Part shown: positions 17,485 through 25,537 of the stretch, one piece after another
How the letters are laid out: the number at the start of each line of letters is the position of its first letter
Numbering within the stretch: position 1 is the stretch's first letter
Assembly (NCBI GenBank): GCA_016792625.1
Contig: JAEUKK010000050.1
Location: 98,901 to 162,900 of the forward strand
DNA: 64,000 nt
Direction of reading: 5' to 3'
Origin: Deltaproteobacteria bacterium
Lineage (GTDB): Bacteria > Myxococcota_A > UBA796 > UBA2385
The notes under the pieces: generated by a model
Seen by the model: only the letters and a program-made list of their open reading frames with translations
The model's database searches: none
What the model was told of the DNA's origin: nothing
Position numbers and translations under genes: made by a program

Positions 17485-18534
17485 ATGTTTATCGCACTCT
17501 GCCTCGCCACCGCGCTCAGCGGCGTCGCGTCAGCGGCGGAGGTCCCCGTCACCGGCCAGGGGCACGCCTACAACCCGGTCTGGTCGCTCGACGGCCAATA
17601 CTTGGCGTTTGAGCTCAACCGCTTTGAGGGAGGCGGCGTCGACCTGATGGTGGTGAAGATGGCCAACGGCACCGCGGTGGGCGCGCCCACCAAGGTGTCG
17701 GTGCCCGGCGGCAGCTCGCAGTTCTCGGCCGGCGGCTCGACCGTGGTCAGCCCGGTCTGGCTGCCCGCGGGCCAGCTCATCTTCCAAGGCTCGGTGAACG
17801 GCGGCACCAACCGGCTCTTTTACTGGAAGCCGGGCGGCAGCTCGCCGGGCCAGCTGCTCACCCTGCAGCAGATCGCTGGCGACCTCAGCTGGCCGACGGT
17901 CACCTTGGATGGCCGCAAGGTCGCCTTCGTGAGCGACGCCACCGGCCACGGCGACATCTACGTGTGGAACCAGGCCGAGAACACCGTGAAGCTGGCGGTG
18001 GCCTCGCCCCAGTCCGAGGGCGCGCCCCGCTGGGCCCTCGACGGCATGACCCTGGCCTACTCCCGCCAAAACCAAGGCGGCGAGGACATGTTCACCTGGG
18101 CGGGTGAGGCCCCGGTGCCGCGGATCGGCGGCAATGGTGATCAGAGCCGCCCCTCGTGGGCCGGCATGTCTTTGGTCTTCTTCACCAACGAGCGCGGCGA
18201 CGACAAGTGGGACATCGCCGTGTCCGAGGCGGCGGGCCAAAAGCGCACCCTGGCCAAAGACGTGCGCTTGCCCCTGCGCGCGCCGCCGGCCCTCTCGGTC
18301 GACCGCCAGTGGGTGGCCTACGGCTTCTCTGACCCCAAGGTCGCCGACAAGATCCGCATCACCAAGGTCGACGGCAGCAAGAGCGTCGACATCGACACCG
18401 GCCTGCACGCCGCCGCAGAGCCCAGCTTGGCCATGGCCAATGGGCGGGTCTACCTCGCGTTCACCGCGCTGCCGCTCAAGGGCTCGGACTGGCGCCAGCT
18501 GCACGTGATCGACATCACCGACAAGCTGCAGTAG
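17485..18534 (+). CDS. TolB-like WD40/PD40 beta-propeller protein
   Basis: The 349-residue exported protein has a signal peptide (MFIALCLATALSGVASA) followed by repeated propeller blades of the PD40 type: YNPVWSLDGQYLAFE, SWPTVTLDGRKVAFVSD and GAPRWALDGMTLAYS, each a strand-turn-strand around 'W..DG..lAf'. Such propellers bind proteins or peptidoglycan-linked partners in the periplasm. There is no TolB N-terminal domain and no pal/tolA gene nearby, so it should not be called TolB itself. It lies 11 nt downstream of the 16313 gene. Confidence 0.85.
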   Translation: MFIALCLATALSGVASAAEVPVTGQGHAYNPVWSLDGQYLAFELNRFEGGGVDLMVVKMANGTAVGAPTKVSVPGGSSQFSAGGSTVVSPVWLPAGQLIFQGSVNGGTNRLFYWKPGGSSPGQLLTLQQIAGDLSWPTVTLDGRKVAFVSDATGHGDIYVWNQAENTVKLAVASPQSEGAPRWALDGMTLAYSRQNQGGEDMFTWAGEAPVPRIGGNGDQSRPSWAGMSLVFFTNERGDDKWDIAVSEAAGQKRTLAKDVRLPLRAPPALSVDRQWVAYGFSDPKVADKIRITKVDGSKSVDIDTGLHAAAEPSLAMANGRVYLAFTALPLKGSDWRQLHVIDITDKLQ

Positions 18535-18661
18535 GCCCCGAGCGGGCCGGCCGCCGCACGCGGGGCAGCGCCGGACGCGGCCCTTCGCGCCCGCCCCATT
18601 GTTCAGGGGGGCAGGGCGCAGGGGCGTCGGCTGACCGCGGCGCGGCCTGCCGGCCACGGGC

Positions 18662-19309
18662 TCAGAACCAGGTGCAGGCCTTCTCGGTCAGGAAGTTCAG
18701 CGCCACGTCGCTCGAGCCGCCCGCCCCGAACTGGTCGGCGCCGTTGTAGTACCAGAAGCTGTCGCCGTCGTCGTTGATCTCAATCGAGTACGACGCGTTC
18801 CACGACTCTTCGCCCTCGTAGAGGCCGTCGGGGCAGGTGGTCTCGCTGCCGCGGATGTCGGCGTTGACCTGCAGGGTCACTTGGCCGCCCGGGGTCAGGT
18901 CACCCGACAGGCTCGCCCCCATCGTCCAGACGATCTGGCAGTCGTCTTCGCCGAGCTCTTTCCAGCGCTCGTTGGCGTAGAGCAGCCAGCGCTCTTCCCC
19001 CGCCCAGCCGCTGCCGTCTTCGGTCTGGTAGTACTCGCCATAGAAGTAGGAGACCGCGCCGGGCACGTCATACATCTCGCCGTCGCTGCCCTCGACCTGC
19101 TGGCAGCCGCTGAGGTCGGCCCCGGCCAGCAGGTCAGGGAGCTCGTCGAGCGCGTCCTCGCCGCCCTCGCCACCACCCCCGCCGTCGCCGCCCCCGTCGC
19201 CGCCATCAGAGCCGGGGCCCTCGCCGCTGGAGTCGTCGGGGTCTTCACCCTTGAGCGAAGAGGAGCAGGCCCCGAGCAGAAGCAGGGCGGGGAGCAGGGC
19301 GCGGGTCAT
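18662..19309 (-). CDS. lipoprotein, first of a paralogous pair
   Basis: The ATG at 19309 gives 215 residues with a lipoprotein signal (ALLPALLLLGACSSS, lipobox LGAC). An acidic Gly/Asp-rich linker of about 40 residues follows, then a compact domain with YFYGEYYQTEDGSGWAGEE, WLLYANERWKELGEDDCQIVW, CPDGLY and a terminal CTWF. The same order of motifs appears in the adjacent gene at 19342, so they are tandem paralogues. No known family is recognised. Paired Cys suggest disulfides. The two genes lie on the same strand 32 nt apart. Confidence 0.75.
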   Translation of the reverse strand: MTRALLPALLLLGACSSSLKGEDPDDSSGEGPGSDGGDGGGDGGGGGEGGEDALDELPDLLAGADLSGCQQVEGSDGEMYDVPGAVSYFYGEYYQTEDGSGWAGEERWLLYANERWKELGEDDCQIVWTMGASLSGDLTPGGQVTLQVNADIRGSETTCPDGLYEGEESWNASYSIEINDDGDSFWYYNGADQFGAGGSSDVALNFLTEKACTWF

Positions 19310-19341
19310 CGGATCACCTCGGGGTGCGCGCGGAGGAGGGC

Positions 19342-19992
19342 TCAGAACCACTTGCACTGGTGCGCGGAGCGGAATTGCACGGTGCCGTCTTTGTGGTGGC
19401 CCTCGCCGAGCAGCTTGCCGCTGCCCGCGAAGTACACCAGGGCCGTGCCATCGGTCTGCAGCTTGACGTCGTAGGCCAGCTGCTCCGCGCGCGCCTCGCG
19501 CTTCTTCAGGTCTTCGACGCAGCCGCTCTTCTCGACCAGCGGCGTGCTCGAGAGGCTCAGGCCGAAGTCACACTCTTGGCAGGCCTTGGGGGCGACCTTC
19601 GAGCCGACCAAGCGCCACTCGATCACGCAGTCGCCGCCGCCGCGGGCCTTCCACGCCGAGTTGGCGTGGAGCTCCCAAGTCTCGCTGCCCCGCGCCGCGC
19701 TGCCATCGACGACCAGCTCGCCGAAGAAGTAGCTGTCGGCCCCGGGCACGTTGGTGCCGCGGATCTCTTCGCAGAGGCCGGTGGCGAGCCCCGCCCGCAG
19801 GTCGGGCAGGCCCGAGGCCGCGGGGGCGGCGGCCTGGGCGCTGGGGACCGCCGCCGGGGCGGGCGTCGCGCTGGGGGCCGGGGGCGCGCCGGGCGCGGCC
19901 GCTGGTTCGGGCGTCGCGGGCCCCCAGCAGGCGCCCAGCAGCGCGCCGAGGGCGAGGAGGGGGAGGGCGCGCGCGGAGGGGCGGTGGGTCAT
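19342..19992 (-). CDS. lipoprotein, second of a paralogous pair
   Basis: The ATG at 19992 gives 216 residues with a lipoprotein signal (LPLLALGALLGACWG). A Pro/Ala-rich linker is followed by a domain with LCEEIRGTNVPGADSYFFGEL, WELHANSAWKARGGGDCVIEW, a Cys pair (ACQECDFG) and terminal CKWF. These align motif for motif with the 18662 protein. The linkers differ completely (PAP-type here, acidic Gly there), so only the globular domain seems to be under constraint. It is divergent from the OmpA-like gene at 20175; the 182-nt gap probably holds both promoters. Confidence 0.75.
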   Translation of the reverse strand: MTHRPSARALPLLALGALLGACWGPATPEPAAAPGAPPAPSATPAPAAVPSAQAAAPAASGLPDLRAGLATGLCEEIRGTNVPGADSYFFGELVVDGSAARGSETWELHANSAWKARGGGDCVIEWRLVGSKVAPKACQECDFGLSLSSTPLVEKSGCVEDLKKREARAEQLAYDVKLQTDGTALVYFAGSGKLLGEGHHKDGTVQFRSAHQCKWF

Positions 19993-20174
19993 CGAGGGCT
20001 CCATCCTGCGCACCATAGCAGCCGGCCCCGGCGCTGGCCGCGGTCGTCGGCCTCGCGAACTGCGCCCGCCCGCCGCGGTCTGGTGTGCCCCCGCGGCGCG
20101 GCGCGCCGGCTGTGGCAGCATGGTGCCGCCGCGCCGGCCTCGCCCGGCCCCTCCCTCGCCTTGGAGCTCGACCC

Positions 20175-21215
20175 ATGCCCCCTCTCCGCCTCGCCCCCGG
20201 GCGGCTGCTCGCCGCGCTCAGCCTCGGCCTCGCCCTCGCGCTGGGCCCCCGCCCAGCCGCCGCCCAAGACCTCGACCTCGGCTTCACCCAGAACCCGGGC
20301 CCCAGCGAGCAGCCCGCGCTGTTCATCACGCCCCAGAAGCCTGTGGTGGCGCTGCATGTCGAGGTGACCGCCGGCGGCCAAACCTACACTTTTGACAAGG
20401 GCGCCCTGCCCGCCGGCAAGCTGGTGAAGCTGGCCTGGAAGCGCGACCCCGCGGTGACCAGCGCCGAGGCCTTCATTCGGATCGAGTTCACCGACGGTTT
20501 TGTGACCGAGCAGTCCGTGCCGATCGAGTGGAGCTACGGCGGCAAGCTCAGCGTCGACCTGAGCCGGGCCCGCGCCGACGTCAAGCAGCGCACGATCACG
20601 GTCAAGGTCACCGGCAAGGTCGACAGCGCCGAGATCACCGCCTATGGCGCCAAGAAGGCTGTTCTCGACAAGCGCGAGGTGCCGCTCAGCGGCGGCCCCG
20701 GCGAGGTCACCCTGCCTTGGGTGGGCGAGGCCAGCGAGGTGGTGCTGCTCGACGTCACGGTGCGCGGCGGCAACGCCTGGGCCAGCTTCACCTATTCGCC
20801 TTGGTTCCTCGACATCCCCCACGAGGACGTGCTCTTCGACACCAACAGCGACGTCATCTCGGCGAGCCAAGCCTACAAGCTTGAGGCGACGCTGCGGCAG
20901 CTCCAAGAGGTGCTCGAAAAGTACGGCGAGGTGGTGCCGGTCAAGCTCTACATCGCTGGCTGCACCGACACCGCGGGGGATGGCGCCCACAACCGCGATC
21001 TCAGCAACCGCCGGGCCCGGGCCATCGCCCGCTGGCTCAAGGAGCACGGCTACGACAAGCCCATCTTCTTCCACGGTTTTGGTGAGGGTCTGCTCGCGGT
21101 GCCCACCGGCGATGGGGTGGACGAGGTGCGCAACCGGCGTGTGCTCTACATGGTCGGCGCGAACCCTCCGCCGGCCAGCGCCGGAGTGCCCGCGGTGAGC
21201 TGGACCCCGCTCTAA
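20175..21215 (+). CDS. OmpA-family C-terminal domain protein
   Basis: The ATG at 20175 yields 346 residues with a signal peptide (LLAALSLGLALALGPRPAAA). The N-terminal ~200 residues are beta-rich and of unknown family. The last ~130 residues are an OmpA/MotB-type peptidoglycan-binding domain: VLFDTNSDVISASQAYKLEA, then LYIAGCTDTAGDGAHNRDLS, NRRARAIARWL and VRNRRVLYMV. The conserved peptidoglycan-contacting Asp (TDT) and Arg (NRRA) are present. It probably tethers an envelope complex to the wall. A dispersed intergenic repeat lies just downstream. Confidence 0.88.
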   Translation: MPPLRLAPGRLLAALSLGLALALGPRPAAAQDLDLGFTQNPGPSEQPALFITPQKPVVALHVEVTAGGQTYTFDKGALPAGKLVKLAWKRDPAVTSAEAFIRIEFTDGFVTEQSVPIEWSYGGKLSVDLSRARADVKQRTITVKVTGKVDSAEITAYGAKKAVLDKREVPLSGGPGEVTLPWVGEASEVVLLDVTVRGGNAWASFTYSPWFLDIPHEDVLFDTNSDVISASQAYKLEATLRQLQEVLEKYGEVVPVKLYIAGCTDTAGDGAHNRDLSNRRARAIARWLKEHGYDKPIFFHGFGEGLLAVPTGDGVDEVRNRRVLYMVGANPPPASAGVPAVSWTPL

Positions 21216-21271
21216 GCGCGGGCGAGGGGAGGGGAGGGGAGCGCTTCTTTCGAGCCGCTGCCCCTGCGCCC

Positions 21272-21397
21272 GCCCGACGGGAGCGCGCCGCGGAGCGGCG
21301 GTCGCGGAGCGACCGAGCCCGCGCGGCGGGGGAGACCGCCGCAGGCGGCGCCCCTGCCGGGCCCGCGGGCGAGCGCGGACGGGGGGCGTCGGCGCCC
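21272..21397. repeat. intergenic dispersed repeat, copy 1
   Basis: This GC-rich element lies between the convergent genes ending at 21215 and 21424. Its reverse complement matches 33986-34125 over most of its length with scattered differences. It contains two adjacent short hairpins: 21286-21300 (six-bp stem, loop GGA) and 21299-21315 (seven-bp stem, loop GGA). The location between convergent 3' ends and the paired hairpins resemble REP/BIME-type elements. Confidence 0.7.
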
Positions 21398-21423
21398 AGA
21401 ACGGCCCTAACCCACCCGGTCGC

Positions 21424-22329
21424 TCAGGGCGCGGGCGCCTCGATGGGCTCGACGCCCTCGGGTGTGGTCGGCGCCGACGGATCCAGCGCCTCGCCGGGGA
21501 GGGGCTCGGGCATGCCCAGCAGGCGGCGGGCCCGGCGCTGGGCGGCGAGGTCCTCGGGTTGGGAGGGGCCCTCGGGCGGCGCAGGCGCCTCGGCCACCGC
21601 CCGGAGCAGATCGGCCTCGGCCTGCTTGTCGACGCGGTGCAGGCCATGTACAGCGAGATCGACCTGCCGGCCCAGGCGCTCGGGTTGGCGGGCCGCCGCC
21701 GCCTCGAGCTGGGCCTTGGCTTCGTCGATCTTGGCGCCCATCACCCGCGGCACGACCGCGAGGCTGAGGCCGCGGGCCAAGGCGCCGCGCCCGTCGCCAT
21801 CGGCGCCGCTGAGCGCCAAGGTGCGCGCGCCCATCGCGTCGATCACCGCGTAGTCGAGGCCCATGCCGGGCCCGCGGGCCAGCGCGATGCGCGACCAGGC
21901 GATGGTGGTCCAGGCGAGGCACTCGAGGTCTTCGTCATCGGCCTGGCTGACCGCCTTGGGCGAGACCCGGCCGCCGGCGGCGGTCACCTGGGCGGCGAAG
22001 TTCGCCCGCAACATCAGGCAGCGCAGGCCGAACTCTTTGGCGCTGCCATAGTGCTGGAGCGGGTCGGTGACGGCCAGATCACCGTGCAGCACGTAAATCC
22101 GCGCGAGGCGGCCGAGCACGCGCGGGTCTTCGGGGCTGAGCGCGTAGGCGTCGAGGTAGGCCTGGGTCAGCGGCTCGAGCTGGCCGGGCTCACCCCGGCG
22201 CTTCCACAGCGTGTCGGCCCGGCGCAGCTGCTTGTCGACCGGCTCGCGCCCGCCGCCACGCCAGCGGGCGCAGCCCACCAGCAGCAGCAGCGAGAGCAGC
22301 GGCAGCAGGCGGATCAGCCTCGTCATCAT
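21424..22329 (-). CDS. TatT-like helical lipoprotein
   Basis: The 301-residue protein has a lipoprotein signal (RLLPLLSLLLLVGCARW). The helical body contains LARIYVLHGDLAVTD, then AKEFGLRCLM, DDEDLECLAWTTIAWSRIALA and AKAQLEAAAARQPERL. The order and spacing recall TatT, the alpha-helical lipoprotein of TRAP-associated (TPAT) systems. No TRAP DctP/Q/M gene lies in this window, so the assignment is tentative; a generic TPR lipoprotein is the alternative. The C-terminal 60 residues are Pro-rich. Confidence 0.65.
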   Translation of the reverse strand: MMTRLIRLLPLLSLLLLVGCARWRGGGREPVDKQLRRADTLWKRRGEPGQLEPLTQAYLDAYALSPEDPRVLGRLARIYVLHGDLAVTDPLQHYGSAKEFGLRCLMLRANFAAQVTAAGGRVSPKAVSQADDEDLECLAWTTIAWSRIALARGPGMGLDYAVIDAMGARTLALSGADGDGRGALARGLSLAVVPRVMGAKIDEAKAQLEAAAARQPERLGRQVDLAVHGLHRVDKQAEADLLRAVAEAPAPPEGPSQPEDLAAQRRARRLLGMPEPLPGEALDPSAPTTPEGVEPIEAPAP

Positions 22330-22484
22330 CGCCCCCGGTGGGCGGCCGCGGCCGCCTCGCGCCCGCCCCTAATCCGCAGGGCCCGCGGGAGCGGGCATCC
22401 AGGCGCGGTCTGCCTGCCAGGCCGCCTCCGGTCGCGATAGCCGGCCGCTGGCCCACCTCTGCGCCCGCGCGGGGAGGGTCGGCC

Positions 22485-22568
22485 GCCCGGATGGTGGAAA
22501 GGTAGACACAGGGGCCTTAAAAGCCCCTTTCCGTTTCGGAAGTGCCGGTTCGAGCCCGGCTCCGGGCA
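22485..22568 (+). tRNA. tRNA-Leu(UAA)
   Basis: The 84-nt gene folds as a class II tRNA. The acceptor stem GCCCGGA (22485-22491) pairs with TCCGGGC (22561-22567). The anticodon stem GGGGC/GCCCC encloses loop CTTAAAA with anticodon TAA at 22518-22520. A long variable arm (TTTCCGTTTCGGAA) follows, then the T-arm with GTTCGAGC. The 3' CCA is not encoded. It lies about 120 nt upstream of the dnaK-like gene. Confidence 0.95.
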
Positions 22569-22686
22569 TATCCTCGCTGCCCGCGGTCGCCCCCGAGGCC
22601 GCGGCCGGCCACCCCCTCTCCCCTTGATCGCGGCGCGGTGCCGGGCCTGACGGCCCAGGTCAGGCGTCCGAGGAGCTCCCTGCGCG

Positions 22687-24483
22687 ATGGGCACCATCAT
22701 CGGCATCGATCTCGGCACCACCAATTCGTGCTGTGCCTTCATGGAGCGGGGGGAGCCGCGCATCATCATCAACGAAGAGGGCGGGCGCACGACCCCCTCG
22801 GTCGTCGGCTTCGCTAAGGACGGCGAGCGCTTCGTCGGTGAGGTCGCCAAGCGCCAGCTCGTGGTCAACCCCGAGGCGACCGTCTACGCGATCAAGCGCT
22901 TCATGGGCCGCCGCTACCGCGAGTGCCGCGCCGACATGGGCTTGGTGAGCTACCCGATCCTCGAGGGGGCCACGGGCGAGTGCGCGGTCGAGGTGCTCGG
23001 GCGGCAGTACTCACCCCGCGAGATCAGCGCGCTGGTGCTGCAAAAGCTCAAGAAGGCGGCAGAGGACTTCCTCGGTGAGCCGGTGACCGAGGCGGTCATC
23101 ACGGTGCCGGCCTACTTCACCGACAGCCAGCGCCAGGCGACCCGCGACGCGGGCACCATCGCCGGCCTTGACGTGCTGCGCATCATCAACGAGCCCACGG
23201 CGGCGGCGCTCGCCTATGTGCACGACCGGCGCAAGGCGAGCACCATCGCCGTCTATGACTTCGGCGGCGGCACCTTCGACGTGTCGATTCTGCGGGTCGA
23301 CCGCGACGTGGCCGAGGTCAAGGCGACCCGCGGCGACAACCAGCTCGGCGGCGCCGACCTCGACCGCATGCTGCTCGAGTGGCTGGCGGCGGCCTTCGCC
23401 CGTGAGAACGGCGTGCCGCTGCCCACCGACAAGGTGGTGATGCAGCGGCTGCGCGACGCGGCCGAGCGGGCCAAGCTCGAGCTGAGCACCGCGAGCTCGA
23501 CCGATGTGGCCCTGCCCTTCCTTTTCGTCGACGCCAGCGGGCCCCGCCACCTGCAGGTCACCGTCACCCGCGCCATTTTCGAAGAGCTCATCGCCGATGC
23601 GGTCGAGCGCACCCTGGTCGAGTGCCGGGCGGCGGTGCGCGACGCCGGCCTCGCCGTCGAGCAGATCGACGAGGTCGTGATGGTGGGCGGCAGCAGCCGC
23701 ATTCCGCTCGTACAAGAGCGGGTGAAGGCGCTCTTTCGCCGGCCGCTGAACAAAGGTTTTAACCCCGACGAGGTGGTGGCGATCGGGGCGGCCATTCAAG
23801 CGGGCATGCTCGAGGGCGACATCAAGGGCGTCACCCTGCTCGACGTGACCAACTTTTCGCTGGGCATCGAGGTCGCCGGGGGGCGTTTTGCCCGCCTCAT
23901 CCCCAAGAACACCACGCTGCCCACGGTCGCCCGCCGCCAGGTGAGCACGGTGGTCGACAACCAGCGCTCGGTCAAGATCCACATCCTGCAGGGCGAGTCC
24001 GAGCGGGCGCGCGAGAACGTCAGCCTCGGCGAGTTCGAGCTGAACAACATCCAGCCCGCCGCCCGCGGGCTGCCGCGCATCGACATCAGCTTTGGGATCG
24101 ACGCCAACGGCATCGTCGAGGTCAGCGCCAAAGACACGCGCAGCGGCATCAGCGAGGCCCTGCGCATCGACGCCCCCGCCGGCATGAGCAAACAAGAGCT
24201 GCTGCAGCTCACCGAGAGCCACGCGGCGGCCGCGCACTCCGACGAAGAGGCGAAGAAGCTGCGGGCCATTCGCAAGACGATCGAAGGGCAGATCGTCGGG
24301 CTGGAGGGCTTTCAGCGCATCCACCAGGGCGAGCTGCACCGCTCGGATCTCGACGGCCTCGACCAGGCGCTCAAGCGCGCGCGCATGGCCGTGCTCAAAA
24401 GCCAGGACGTGCCCAACCTCACCGAGCTGTCGACCTACCTCGTGCGGGTGCAGCAGCACCTCAAGGCGCGGGTCGGGGTCTGA
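22687..24483 (+). CDS. dnaK: Hsp70 chaperone, DnaK paralogue
   Basis: The ATP-dependent chaperone has 598 residues. The nucleotide-binding domain has GIDLGTTNSCCAFM, INEPTAAALAYV, YDFGGGTFDVS and VVMVGGSSRIPLVQ. The substrate-binding domain begins near residue 390 with DVTNFSLGIEV (usually DVTPLSLGIE), and a helical lid follows. It is about 40 residues shorter than typical DnaK and lacks the acidic EEVKD-like C-terminus. No grpE, dnaJ or hrcA is adjacent. It is therefore probably a secondary Hsp70 rather than the main heat-shock DnaK; this is inference. The start ATG has CGAGGAGC upstream. Confidence 0.92.
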   Translation: MGTIIGIDLGTTNSCCAFMERGEPRIIINEEGGRTTPSVVGFAKDGERFVGEVAKRQLVVNPEATVYAIKRFMGRRYRECRADMGLVSYPILEGATGECAVEVLGRQYSPREISALVLQKLKKAAEDFLGEPVTEAVITVPAYFTDSQRQATRDAGTIAGLDVLRIINEPTAAALAYVHDRRKASTIAVYDFGGGTFDVSILRVDRDVAEVKATRGDNQLGGADLDRMLLEWLAAAFARENGVPLPTDKVVMQRLRDAAERAKLELSTASSTDVALPFLFVDASGPRHLQVTVTRAIFEELIADAVERTLVECRAAVRDAGLAVEQIDEVVMVGGSSRIPLVQERVKALFRRPLNKGFNPDEVVAIGAAIQAGMLEGDIKGVTLLDVTNFSLGIEVAGGRFARLIPKNTTLPTVARRQVSTVVDNQRSVKIHILQGESERARENVSLGEFELNNIQPAARGLPRIDISFGIDANGIVEVSAKDTRSGISEALRIDAPAGMSKQELLQLTESHAAAAHSDEEAKKLRAIRKTIEGQIVGLEGFQRIHQGELHRSDLDGLDQALKRARMAVLKSQDVPNLTELSTYLVRVQQHLKARVGV

Positions 24484-24538
24484 GCCGGGCCTGGGTTCGC
24501 CCGGCGCCGCGGGGCGAGCGCCCGGGGCCCGCCGGCCC

Positions 24539-24565
24539 TGATGCACCTGATGCACCTGATGCACG
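24539..24565. repeat. 9-nt tandem repeat, three units
   Basis: Three head-to-tail copies of TGATGCACC, the last ending in G, lie just downstream of the dnaK-like gene in non-coding sequence. It is a short microsatellite-like repeat with no evident function. Confidence 0.8.
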
Positions 24566-24629
24566 TGATTGGTGTGCGTTGACGAGGGCCGGCCCGCGCA
24601 GCAGCAGGCGCATGACCCGAAGGCCACAG

Positions 24630-24666
24630 GCAAAAACGACGAAGGCCTGCGATGAACGCAGGCCTT
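24630..24666 (-). terminator. rho-independent terminator of the tRNA-Ala pair
   Basis: On the minus strand a perfect ten-bp stem (AAGGCCTGCG at 24666-24657 pairing with 24651-24642, loop of five) is followed by CGTCG and a run of five T (24636-24632). It begins about 34 nt past the 3' end of the tRNA gene at 24700. This is a textbook intrinsic terminator, one of few in the window with a clear T-tract. Confidence 0.85.
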
Positions 24667-24699
24667 GTCTACACCGTGCCACCGACCAGCCTCAGGGAG

Positions 24700-24772
24700 T
24701 GGAGATGAGGGGGCTCGAACCCCTGACCCCCAGAATGCCATTCTGATGCTCTCCCAACTGAGCTACATCCCC
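24700..24772 (-). tRNA. tRNA-Ala(GGC), copy 1
   Basis: The 73-nt gene on the minus strand has acceptor GGGGATG/CATCTCC including the G3:U70 pair that identifies alanine tRNA. The D-arm is AGCTCAGTTGGGAGAGC, the anticodon loop ATGGCAT has anticodon GGC, and the T-arm contains GGTTCGAGCC. The CCA end is not encoded. It is identical over its whole length to the copy at 24819, which lies upstream on the same strand. Confidence 0.96.
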
Positions 24773-24818
24773 AAAACCCTGAGCGTGGCGGCGGAGTGGT
24801 CTTCGGCGCGAATCTGAG

Positions 24819-24891
24819 TGGAGATGAGGGGGCTCGAACCCCTGACCCCCAGAATGCCATTCTGATGCTCTCCCAACTGAGCTACATCCCC
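24819..24891 (-). tRNA. tRNA-Ala(GGC), copy 2
   Basis: Same 73-nt sequence as the gene at 24700, including the G3:U70 pair and GGC anticodon. The 46-nt spacer between them and a shared terminator indicate one transcript. The spacer sequences themselves are not repeated, so the duplication is confined to the tRNA body. Confidence 0.96.
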
Positions 24892-25100
24892 GCAGAGAGC
24901 GCCTTGGACCACAGTTCACGATGTCAATGGTGAGGTTGAGGTCGTGAGGGCAAAAGCCCACACATTACAACAATCACCGCATCAAGCCGCGACGCTCACG
25001 CGAGCCGCTTGATGCCCCAGGAGTATTGCGCCGGTCGACCGCTGGCAAGGCCCGGCGCGCAGCCTGTGCTGGATTTTTGCCAGAACAGCGCCCTGCACGC

Positions 25101-25475
25101 TCAACCCGACGAGGGCTCGCCCTCGGCGCCCGCCGCCTCTGCCGCCTCGGGCTCGGGGCTGGGCAAGCCCCGCTCGAGCGCGGCGATGCGCCCGTCGAGC
25201 TCGGAGATGCGGCTGACCCCCCGCGCGACCCCGGGGTGGCTGAGCTCACCGGCCTCGGCCAAGCGGCGCACCTCTTTGCCGAGCTTCTGGTACATCAGCT
25301 CGCGGTCGCGCCGCAGGGTGCGCAGCTCGAGGCGGTTGCGGCCCTCAGCGGCGGCGCGCTCGACCTCTTTTTTGCCGCGGCCGAGCACGGCGCGCATGAG
25401 GCCGCCAAAAGCGTCGCGCACCGCGCCCTCGTCTGCCGGATCACCGCCCTGCGGCCCGTTCCCACTCGCGCTCAT
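25101..25475 (-). CDS. small coiled-coil protein
   Basis: The ATG at 25475, preceded on its strand by GGAGCAGA, gives 124 residues. The central part (about 20-105) is strongly helical with heptad-like charge spacing (KKEVERAAAEGRNRLELRTL, ELDGRIAALERGL). The C-terminus is acidic and Ala-rich. There is no signal peptide or Cys. No family is recognised. It lies 62 nt downstream of the MFS gene on the same strand and may be co-transcribed with it. Confidence 0.7.
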   Translation of the reverse strand: MSASGNGPQGGDPADEGAVRDAFGGLMRAVLGRGKKEVERAAAEGRNRLELRTLRRDRELMYQKLGKEVRRLAEAGELSHPGVARGVSRISELDGRIAALERGLPSPEPEAAEAAGAEGEPSSG

Positions 25476-25537
25476 GCTCTGCTCCTCGGCGGCCCCGCCG
25501 CCCGCTGCGCCCACGACACCGCTGCCCGCGCGCCGCC

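Noticed and set aside
17485..18534. Assignment as TolB of the Tol-Pal system
   Set aside because: The propeller is similar, but there is no TolB N-terminal domain and no tolQRA or pal nearby.
24898..24927. Promoter for the tRNA-Ala pair based on TTGACA on the minus strand (24927-24922)
   Set aside because: The -35 match is perfect but no -10 resembling TATAAT lies 16-18 nt downstream, so it is not listed as a promoter.
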